This document shows positions 1 to 5,553 of a stretch of 6,598 nucleotides of DNA, in pieces (within the stretch, counting starts at the first letter, position 1; every line of letters begins with the position of its first letter). The stretch covers positions 1-6,598 of the forward strand of contig JAIROC010000184.1 of NCBI GenBank assembly GCA_031257735.1, read 5' to 3'. A program made the position numbers and the translations under genes. A model generated the notes under the pieces. The model had not been told where the DNA came from. It ran no database searches and saw only the letters and a program-made list of their open reading frames with translations. Source of the DNA: Bacteroidales bacterium (GTDB lineage Bacteria; Bacteroidota; Bacteroidia; Bacteroidales; WCHB1-69).

Positions 1-30
1 CACCCTCCACCGAGGGGTCGGGAAAAAAGA

Positions 31-78
31 GCAATGACGGCGTTGTTTGGACGCTTTTGTGTGTTTTCACACATCCTC
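31..78. repeat. Left copy of a 48-bp direct repeat carrying a TGTGTG-TTTT-CACACA hairpin
   Basis: This stretch matches 583-630 at 41 of 48 positions without gaps. Both copies contain a perfect 6-bp stem with a TTTT loop, here at 58-73, and share the core GCTTTTGTGTGTTTTCACAC. No reading frame of note crosses it. The minus strand of its left end reads CCGTCATTGC, a sequence type also seen in the inverted pair at 513-591. It is best described as a dispersed noncoding repeat; whether it is mobile cannot be told from two copies. Confidence 0.75.
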
Positions 79-89
79 TTTCGAGGGAC

Positions 90-237
90 ACTCTGAAGCG
101 AACGGTTCAGATACTCTGAAGCGAACGGTTCAGATACTCTGAAGCGAACTGTGCAGACACTCTGCACCGAACTGTGCAGACACTCTGCACCGAACTGTGC
201 AGACACTCTGCACCGAACTGTGCAGACACTCTGCACC
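90..237. repeat. 23-bp tandem repeat array, 6.4 copies, two sequence variants
   Basis: ACTCTG recurs at 90, 113, 136, 159, 182, 205 and 228, an exact 23-bp period. Copies 1-2 are variant A (CTGAAGCGAACGGTTCAG core), copies 4-6 are variant B (CTGCACCGAACTGTGCAG core), and copy 3 joins an A left half to a B right half. The last copy stops after about 10 bases. There are no spacers, so this is not CRISPR, and 23 is not a multiple of three, so it is not a protein repeat. Every right arm is complementary to the left arm of the next copy: TTCAG-ATACT-CTGAA twice, GTGCAG-ACACT-CTGCAC four times. A 6-bp inverted repeat, CGAGGG (82-87) and CCCTCG (236-241), encloses the array. Function unknown. Confidence 0.95.
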
Positions 238-255
238 CTCGTTCGCTCTATCCAA

Positions 256-270
256 GCAGGCTATGCCTGC
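256..270. repeat. Small perfect hairpin GCAGGC-TAT-GCCTGC
   Basis: A 6-bp perfect stem with a three-base loop lies between the tandem array and the large nested inverted repeat. It has no T-run on either strand, so it does not look like an intrinsic terminator. It is probably another of the short palindromes that make up this noncoding cluster. Confidence 0.6.
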
Positions 271-278
271 CCCTGACA

Positions 279-486
279 ATGGCTGAAAGCCATAAATCAT
301 TAGCACAAGGCAACACGCCCTGTGAAATGGACGATACCCCTCTCTCTCAAGCCTTGAAAGGGCGTAATCCATTTTTTCAAATATCATTTCCTCATATAAT
401 TGATTACGCCCTTTCAGAGCTTAGTTTTTAGCGCTTTACGTTACACAAGGCGTTGCCCTGTGCTATTGATTTCGGGCTTTCAGCCC
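279..486. repeat. Nested inverted repeat with mirrored small hairpins
   Basis: Outer arms 280-324 and 444-486 are inverted copies of each other: 37 of 43 aligned bases match, with one 2-nt indel. Inner arms 355-369 and 402-416 form a perfect 15-bp inverted repeat (TGAAAGGGCGTAATC and its complement), extendable to 19 bp with two mismatches (351-369/402-420), around a 32-nt AT-rich centre. Each side also carries local hairpins: ATGGCT-GAA-AGCCAT (279-293), CACAAGGC...GCCCTGTG (304-324), GCCTT-GAA-AGGGC (351-363), GCCCT-TTC-AGAGC (408-420, one mismatch), CACAAGGC-GTT-GCCCTGTG (444-462) and GGGCT-TTC-AGCCC (474-486). There is no credible coding frame. Candidate explanations are a REP/BIME-like palindromic element or two head-to-head copies of one element; no transposase is present in the window. 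Confidence 0.85.
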
Positions 487-512
487 TTTATCGTTATTCC
501 TTTAAACAGCGC

Positions 513-591
513 CATCATTGCGAGCACAGCAAAGCAATCCAGAATACTCGTAATCAATTCTCTGTTTTGCTTCGCTGCGCTCGCATTGACG
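513..591. repeat. Imperfect 25-bp inverted repeat pair (CATTGCGAGC...GCAA type)
   Basis: The plus-strand sequence at 513-537 and the minus-strand sequence at 567-591 agree at 21 of 25 positions, separated by 29 nt. Both read approximately CnTCAnTGCGAGCnCAGC followed by nAAGCAA. The right arm runs into the right copy of the 48-bp direct repeat (583-630). Sequences of this style occur as dispersed intergenic repeats in many bacterial genomes, from memory; I cannot assign a named family. Confidence 0.7.
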
Positions 592-630
592 GTGTTAATT
601 GGTTGCTTTTGTGTGTTTTCACACAGCCTC
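583..630. repeat. Right copy of the 48-bp direct repeat
   Basis: This is the second copy of the sequence at 31-78, in the same orientation, with 7 substitutions and no gaps. The TGTGTG-TTTT-CACACA hairpin is preserved exactly at 610-625. It ends 12 nt before the T-run of the minus-strand terminator at 643-670, so the repeat cluster begins just past the end of the LRR gene's transcript. Confidence 0.75.
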
Positions 631-642
631 AATAGCCTACTG

Positions 643-670
643 AAAAAAAAGCGGAGGTATTACCCTCCGC
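643..670 (-). terminator. Intrinsic terminator of the LRR gene
   Basis: On the minus strand, GCGGAGG (670-664), a six-base loop and CCTCCGC (657-651) form a perfect 7-bp GC-rich stem followed directly by eight T residues (650-643). It begins 45 nt after the stop codon of the LRR gene and is oriented to end that transcript. On the plus strand the stem is not followed by a T-run. Confidence 0.9.
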
Positions 671-715
671 ACTAAAATATATTTTAAAATTAAATCCAAT
701 TCAAAGCAAAGCGAA

Positions 716-2074
716 TTATCTCTTTACTATTTTTCCTTGATAATTTTGTTTATCTGTTGTTATATTATACAGATAGATACCTTCAGCAAAGTTATTCAAT
801 GAAACGATATCCTGATTAGTAATATTTTGATGAATTAAAGTTCTACCCTGCATATCGTAAAGCGTAAAGACTGCCTGATATATGTTTTCAGGCAACATAA
901 TACGAATATTGTCTCTAACAGGGTTTGGATAGATCATACAATCATAATTGAAAGAAATGTCATCTATGCTATTTGCATCACAATCTTCTACAATCTTCTT
1001 GAAATTTCCCCAATGCGCTGCTGTTTTATAATTCTCCACCGAACCGCATACATATACAGTAAGAGTTTGAAAATGGTCATCATCAAAGGTAGTAGATTGA
1101 ATTTGGGGAGGTGTTGTTGTTTTTACATAAATTTCTTTCAAGTCAAAACAATTGCCAAAAACAAGTTCACCAATTGTTGCGACCAAATCAGGTATCAAAA
1201 CAGCCGTCAATTTAGTACAGCCATAAAAGGCATCATTTGCAATGGCAGTTACCGTATTGGGAATAATATACCGCCCTGTTTTAGTTGCGGGACATTCTAC
1301 TAATTGTGTTTGAGCTTTATCAAACAGGACACCCTCAAGCGAACTGTAAGCGGTATTGTTTGCATCGACTTCAATCGCTGTCAATTTTTCGCACTCGGCA
1401 AAAACTCCTCTTCCCATCTTAGTTACCGAAGCTGGGATGAAAGCAGATGTTATGGGACATATCGAAAATGCTCTGTCTCCAATAGTTTCTACAGAATTGC
1501 CAATCGTCAAAGAGGATAATTTAGTACATGCGGAAAAAGCAGAACCATCAATTGTTATTACCGAATTGGGAATAATTATTTCAGTTAATCCGTTGCATCC
1601 TTGAAAAGCAGATTTTCCAATGGTTTGTACCGAATTGCCAATGCTTGCCAAAGCCAACTTACTACAATTAAAAAAAGCGGAACTTTCTATTGTTGTTACC
1701 AAATCAGGAATAATGATTTCACTTAACTTAGTACATCCATCAAATGCAGCATTGCCAATTTTCGTTAATGTATTAGGCAAGATTACAGTATCTAATTCTG
1801 TACAACCTTGAAAAACGCTACTCCCGATTGACACAACAGTATAAAGCGTGTTATTATTTTCTACTGTATCAGGAATTACAAGTTTTCCTCTGTAACTGTA
1901 AGGTGTGTTACCATTAACGCTATCGGTTACTTCCACTGTAGTAGTAGCTCCGATAATGTTATAAAAAATAGTTTTCCCGTCACTGTTAGCGACAGAAAAG
2001 GGTTGCGCCATAGTTTTACCTGCAAAAAGCGCCACGAAGATACACATCGTCGAAAGAATAATTATTTTTCTCAT
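716..2074 (-). CDS. BspA-like leucine-rich-repeat surface protein with T9SS sorting domain
   Basis: The frame opens at 2140, but I place the start at the ATG at 2074 because it gives a normal signal peptide: MRKIIILSTMCIFVALFA then GKTMA, with likely cleavage before Q24. The protein would be 452 residues. About nine LRR_5 repeats of 22-23 residues follow (pattern AFxGCxKLxxIxIPxxVxxIG, starting near residues 87, 110, 133, 156, 179, 202, 224, 282 and 305). They are interrupted at about 234-271 by the usual BspA island (VDANNTAYSSLEGVLF). The last 72 residues (381-452) match a Por/T9SS type A sorting domain: YPNP at 382-385, then VFTLYDMQGRTL, GIYLYNI and terminal KIVKR. In this family the tail directs outer-membrane secretion and is usually removed, the protein being tethered to the surface. 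BspA-type LRRs in other species bind host proteins or other bacteria; the ligand here is unknown. It is separated from the upstream gene by about 156 nt, so it may be transcribed independently, and it ends at a strong terminator. Confidence 0.93.
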   Translation of the reverse strand: MRKIIILSTMCIFVALFAGKTMAQPFSVANSDGKTIFYNIIGATTTVEVTDSVNGNTPYSYRGKLVIPDTVENNNTLYTVVSIGSSVFQGCTELDTVILPNTLTKIGNAAFDGCTKLSEIIIPDLVTTIESSAFFNCSKLALASIGNSVQTIGKSAFQGCNGLTEIIIPNSVITIDGSAFSACTKLSSLTIGNSVETIGDRAFSICPITSAFIPASVTKMGRGVFAECEKLTAIEVDANNTAYSSLEGVLFDKAQTQLVECPATKTGRYIIPNTVTAIANDAFYGCTKLTAVLIPDLVATIGELVFGNCFDLKEIYVKTTTPPQIQSTTFDDDHFQTLTVYVCGSVENYKTAAHWGNFKKIVEDCDANSIDDISFNYDCMIYPNPVRDNIRIMLPENIYQAVFTLYDMQGRTLIHQNITNQDIVSLNNFAEGIYLYNITTDKQNYQGKIVKR

Positions 2075-2230
2075 GGATAATTTAATTTTAATTAGGTGAT
2101 TATTTAATTTTATTTCCATACTAACGCTACCTTTATTCATTTATTATTTCATTAGTACAAAAACAACTAAGAGATGACACAAACTTTCATTTTCAACATT
2201 CAACTTTCATCTAAAAACCGTATTTATAGT

Positions 2231-3274
2231 TCAATAGTAGATAATTCTTCTGGAGTGAACAAGAGTCATTGCTGTTCTTTTATCTTTTTCGAGGCAATAA
2301 ATCCAATTACCTTTATCATCATAAAAATAAGTCCGGGTTAGAAAAGGGGTTTTATTTTTTGTATCGTAAACTGTTTCCGTATGAATGTTACCTTCTTTAT
2401 TATATTTATAATGGGTTTCTCTCTCCGATATTTCTATGTCCCGCTTATATTGTTTCAATAATATTCTTTTATTGTGTTTATTATATTTCAATTCTGAATA
2501 AGAAAGTAAATTCCCTTCGCCGTCTCTTACTTCTTCATAAATTAAACTATCCATCTTGTTATAACGGACAATATATTCCCAATTCAAGGAATCTTGAAGT
2601 GTATAGGATTGGTAAATAAGATTATTTCTATCATCAAAACGTCGCACTTCCTGATAAGGCTTATTGCTATATGTAGCTGTCTTCAGGTTGTCTACAAGAA
2701 TACAATTTCCTCTGTCATCATACTGATAACGGGTATCAATAGTTACCCAATGCAGTATATTATATGTTTTTTTTGCAACAAGATTATCCAAAGTATCATA
2801 TTCATATACAATGGTCTTCTGTAAAGAATCTTTGTTATTATAGACAAATTCCCGATATTTCTTTCCTGTTTTGTCATACTTAAATTCAGTGCGTTGTATC
2901 AAGAATTTTCCTGCATAAGCTTGTGTAATGTCTACAAGTTTATCATTTTCATAAGTGTAAATATAGCTACGACTGATAACATCTTTATCGTCAAATCTAT
3001 TCTCTGCCAATAACGCTCCATTCTTCCCAAATATATACTCTACGTGATTCAATACTTTTCCTTTTTCGTAAGAAACAAGTGTATTTTTATTGATAACAAT
3101 ATCTTTTGCGAGATGCGTATAAGCGTATAATCTTCTAACACTTCCTTTCAATTGTATGGAAAGAACCGTTTCCTGTCCATCGGCAGCAAATACCTGTACC
3201 ACAAAACAGACAAAAACAAATATCCTAATCCATTTCAAGTATCCTTTACTGTTATTACTTTTATTTACAGTCAT
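2231..3274 (-). CDS. Secreted hypothetical protein with about ten YD-like 26-residue repeats
   Basis: I do not recognise a named family. The frame extends to an ATG at 3310, inside yicC, but the ATG at 3274 gives a shorter n-region before the hydrophobic stretch IRIFVFVCFVVQVFAADG (residues 16-33) and removes the overlap; neither start has a clear Shine-Dalgarno. That segment looks like a type I signal peptide, with no lipobox. The mature part is made of repeats beginning near residues 79, 104, 131, 157, 183, 211, 236, 262, 289 and 316, each with a core like YxYDxxGNxI (YQYDDRGNCIL, YKYNKEGNIHT, YFYDDKGNWIY). They resemble RHS/YD repeats in core sequence but have a 25-28 residue period instead of about 20. 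The protein is therefore probably an elongated beta-rich envelope or periplasmic protein. There is no T9SS tail and no enzymatic domain that I can see. It sits right behind yicC and is probably co-transcribed with it. Confidence 0.82.
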   Translation of the reverse strand: MTVNKSNNSKGYLKWIRIFVFVCFVVQVFAADGQETVLSIQLKGSVRRLYAYTHLAKDIVINKNTLVSYEKGKVLNHVEYIFGKNGALLAENRFDDKDVISRSYIYTYENDKLVDITQAYAGKFLIQRTEFKYDKTGKKYREFVYNNKDSLQKTIVYEYDTLDNLVAKKTYNILHWVTIDTRYQYDDRGNCILVDNLKTATYSNKPYQEVRRFDDRNNLIYQSYTLQDSLNWEYIVRYNKMDSLIYEEVRDGEGNLLSYSELKYNKHNKRILLKQYKRDIEISERETHYKYNKEGNIHTETVYDTKNKTPFLTRTYFYDDKGNWIYCLEKDKRTAMTLVHSRRIIYY

Positions 3275-3299
3275 CTGTTTCAATAAATGATTTGTTAGA

Positions 3300-4172
3300 T
3301 TATAGAACATTTGCCAATTGTTCTTTTATTTTTTCAAGTTCATCTTTCATTTGAATCACCAACTTTTGAATATCCACATCGTATGCTTTTGACCCCAATG
3401 TATTTATTTCCCTTCCAATCTCTTGAGAAATAAATGATAATTTCTTACCATTGGATGTCTGTTCGTTCATGGTTTCGATAAAATACTCACAATGTTTTTT
3501 CAAACGCACTTTTTCTTCGGTAATGTCTAATTTTTCCAAATAGAAAATAAGTTCCTGTTCAAGTCTATTCTCATCATACAACTGTACTAAATCGCTTAAC
3601 TGTTTATATATACGATTTTTTAGAGTATCAATCCTGTTTTTTTCATAGCATTCTATCTTTTGAAGATAGTCTTGAATTAGTGTAATTCTCAACAGAAAAT
3701 CTTTTTCTATAATCTCACCTTCTTCCAAACGATTTGTACATAAAAGTTCACAGGCAGTTATAATATCCTGTTCCAATTTATCCCATAATTCAGGAGATAC
3801 GATTTCTTGTTGAGTAGTAATTACATCAGGCATTTTCATAATAGTAGTCAAAAACTCGGCATCGTTGATATGTGTGTTCAATTCAGAGAATATATCTTTT
3901 AATTCTCTGTAATACAACTTAACTTTATCTTTGTTGATAGCATATTCCAATATATCGGGACTTTTGTCGATGGTTATATTCAAATCTATTTTTCCACGTT
4001 CCAATGTTTTGGAGAGTATTGTCCGTATATCCTGTTCTTTGTTTTTAAAAATCGAAGGAATTTTCTGAGACAGGTCAAATATTTTTGAATTGACAGCCCG
4101 TATATCTATCGAGATTACCGTATCTCCATAGATACAAACGCTATCACCAAAACCTGTCATTGACTTTATCAT
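3300..4172 (-). CDS. yicC: YicC-family endoribonuclease
   Basis: The 290-residue product has the full YicC layout. The N-terminal YicC domain starts with MIKSMTGFG and contains IRAVNSKIFDLS (24-35) and ERGKIDL (58-64). The middle holds NRLEEGEIIEKDF (147-159). The C-terminal DUF1732 domain has EKLDITEEKVRLKKH (213-227) and GKKLSFISQEIGREINTLGSK (242-262), ending in ELEKIKEQLANVL. Length matches the family. E. coli YicC is a cytoplasmic endoribonuclease linked to RNA and small-RNA turnover; that activity is inferred here from homology. It starts 13 nt after rsmD, so it is probably in the same operon. The gmk gene that often follows yicC is absent; a secreted repeat protein follows instead. Confidence 0.96.
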   Translation of the reverse strand: MIKSMTGFGDSVCIYGDTVISIDIRAVNSKIFDLSQKIPSIFKNKEQDIRTILSKTLERGKIDLNITIDKSPDILEYAINKDKVKLYYRELKDIFSELNTHINDAEFLTTIMKMPDVITTQQEIVSPELWDKLEQDIITACELLCTNRLEEGEIIEKDFLLRITLIQDYLQKIECYEKNRIDTLKNRIYKQLSDLVQLYDENRLEQELIFYLEKLDITEEKVRLKKHCEYFIETMNEQTSNGKKLSFISQEIGREINTLGSKAYDVDIQKLVIQMKDELEKIKEQLANVL

Positions 4173-4185
4173 AATATGCTAAACA

Positions 4186-4722
4186 TTATAACTCCGTAAA
4201 GATAGAAAAATTAACTCTGCCATACACGCGTTGTTGATAGAACTTTGGATGTGTCTGAAAGTTTTTTCTTTTGTCATGTTCCAAGACTAAAAAACCGTCT
4301 GGCAAAAGCATATTCCTTTCGAATACCGATTCAATTATCGTGTTATATTTATCACAATCATAAGGAGGATCTGCATATATGATATTAAATTGTCTTGTAC
4401 TCCCTGAAAGATAAGAAAAAGCATCTGCTTTCAAAACAGACAGTCTGTCAAAAGAAAGCGATCGAGCCGTTTGGGCAATAAAATTTGCACAAGCATGATT
4501 TATTTCTATTGCGATAACGTTTATTGCATCACGGGCTGCAAATTCATAACTGATATTTCCTGTTCCTGCAAAAAGATCCAGTACAGAAACCATATCAAAA
4601 TGAAAATAATTGCCCAACACATTAAACAAACTTTCTTTTGCAAAGTCGGTAGTAGGTCTAACCGATATATTATTTGGCGCTATAATTCTTTTTCCTTTAT
4701 GATTCCCTCTTATTATTCGCAT
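4186..4722 (-). CDS. rsmD: 16S rRNA (guanine(966)-N(2))-methyltransferase RsmD
   Basis: The 178-residue product is a standalone class I SAM-dependent methyltransferase that would methylate G966 (E. coli numbering) of 16S rRNA during 30S assembly. It starts MRIIRGNHKGKRI, then has the RsmD signature RPTTDFAKESLFN (22-34). The SAM-binding glycine loop is DLFAGTG (49-55), the acidic residue after strand 2 is E72 in AIEIN, and D100 sits in the KADAF motif. The catalytic DPPY motif of N-methyltransferases is at 118-121. Length is normal for the family. It begins 15 nt after the DUF3822 stop and ends 13 nt before yicC, with no evident Shine-Dalgarno, as is common in Bacteroidota. All key motifs are intact. 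Confidence 0.96.
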   Translation of the reverse strand: MRIIRGNHKGKRIIAPNNISVRPTTDFAKESLFNVLGNYFHFDMVSVLDLFAGTGNISYEFAARDAINVIAIEINHACANFIAQTARSLSFDRLSVLKADAFSYLSGSTRQFNIIYADPPYDCDKYNTIIESVFERNMLLPDGFLVLEHDKRKNFQTHPKFYQQRVYGRVNFSIFTEL

Positions 4723-4737
4723 ATCATTATAATCAAT

Positions 4738-5550
4738 TTATTCGAACAAGTCGCAATAGTAAGAATAGTTACTATTAATTGCATTACCCTCATTCGATAA
4801 CATATCAACATCTTGACAATATTTACTTATTGCATTGTATAACGATGACTGTTTGGCAATATTGCCGCACAATCTTAAGGAAAGACTATTTATATCTACA
4901 ATTCTTTTCCGTAAAAACGCATAGCAGTAATATAGAAAATCCTTTTCCGTATAAAACGGAAAGGTATTCATTCCTGTCAATTTTTGTTTATCTATCGCGA
5001 CGACCGTAAAATGATTATGTTCTACAAAGACAAGCGCATTTGTTTCCTTTTGTTGTTTGGCAATAATATTCAACAACGAAGTTGCGACAGTAGACAAACT
5101 ATAATTTGAAAGTTGATTTTTTACTTCCACATATAACTCCTTTTCCCATGCAGATACATTATACAATTGCCATTTATCGACTTTCTCTTCAAAAGGAATA
5201 TATTGTTCATGCTGATTTACCATTACAGACAATATCACTTCATTTTTACTTTCATCGTGAAAGTCTTCGGGGATTTGCACATTGTATTTTGTGTAAAGTC
5301 TGAACAGATTATTTGCACAAGGTATATTCTTTTCCTTTTCGACATCAGTAATTGCCGCAATTTTATCTTTAAAAGACAAGTCTGAAAGAAAAGAATATTG
5401 AAATAACTGTTCCAATCCATTCTCCTCAGACACAATAGCCATGTAAAATCCATCCGTCGTCATTCGAATAACTTTCCTTTTATTGGAAGTATCTGAATGT
5501 AGCGCATCGTTTACATAAGAAAAAGAGAGGTTAGCATTTCTTTTATTCAT
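4738..5550 (-). CDS. DUF3822 family protein
   Basis: The 270-residue protein has no signal peptide or membrane segment and is probably cytoplasmic. It matches the DUF3822 pattern as I know it: a beta-rich segment LVFVEHNHFTVVAIDKQKL (173-191), then FPFYTEKDFLYYCYAFLRK (197-215), and near the C-terminus LRLCGNIAKQSSLYNAISKY (225-244). The family is nearly confined to Bacteroidota and is thought to adopt an actin/ASKHA-like fold; its function is unknown, and I do not see enough phosphate-binding motifs to claim ATPase activity. The start ATG lies 3 nt after the stop of the upstream membrane protein and is preceded by GGGAG, so the two are very likely translated as a pair. Its placement directly before rsmD is consistent with gene order I associate with Bacteroidales. 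Confidence 0.88.
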   Translation of the reverse strand: MNKRNANLSFSYVNDALHSDTSNKRKVIRMTTDGFYMAIVSEENGLEQLFQYSFLSDLSFKDKIAAITDVEKEKNIPCANNLFRLYTKYNVQIPEDFHDESKNEVILSVMVNQHEQYIPFEEKVDKWQLYNVSAWEKELYVEVKNQLSNYSLSTVATSLLNIIAKQQKETNALVFVEHNHFTVVAIDKQKLTGMNTFPFYTEKDFLYYCYAFLRKRIVDINSLSLRLCGNIAKQSSLYNAISKYCQDVDMLSNEGNAINSNYSYYCDLFE

Positions 5551-5553
5551 ATT

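Noticed and set aside
1..30. Terminator for a gene left of the window (CCCTC-CACC-GAGGG hairpin)
   Set aside because: On the plus strand no T-run follows the stem, and on the minus strand the T-run precedes it.
90..237. CRISPR array
   Set aside because: The repeats are directly abutting with no unique spacers, and no cas gene is present.
90..237. Plasmid-type iteron origin
   Set aside because: The unit length would suit iterons, but there is no rep gene and the neighbours are chromosomal housekeeping genes; the paired hairpin arms are also not an iteron trait.
130..431. Open frames of 85 codons on both strands across the tandem array
   Set aside because: The 23-bp period is not a multiple of three, so the frame merely cycles through the repeat without stops. 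There is no start context, signal or family resemblance.
279..486. Integron attC site
   Set aside because: The arms lack the paired core-site heptamers at the outer ends, and there is no integrase or cassette gene.
400..675. Open frames of 60-91 codons on the plus strand
   Set aside because: They run through the palindromes and into the minus-strand terminator. The apparent hydrophobic stretches are translations of repeat DNA.
1337..1347. 11-bp match (AAGCGAACTGT) between the LRR gene and the 23-bp array
   Set aside because: It encodes the ordinary SSLEG island of BspA proteins. A match this short to one location is expected by chance and does not continue.
1013..1811. Several plus-strand frames opposite the LRR gene
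   Set aside because: They are shadows of the repetitive minus-strand LRR coding sequence, whose protein has clear domains from signal peptide to sorting tail.
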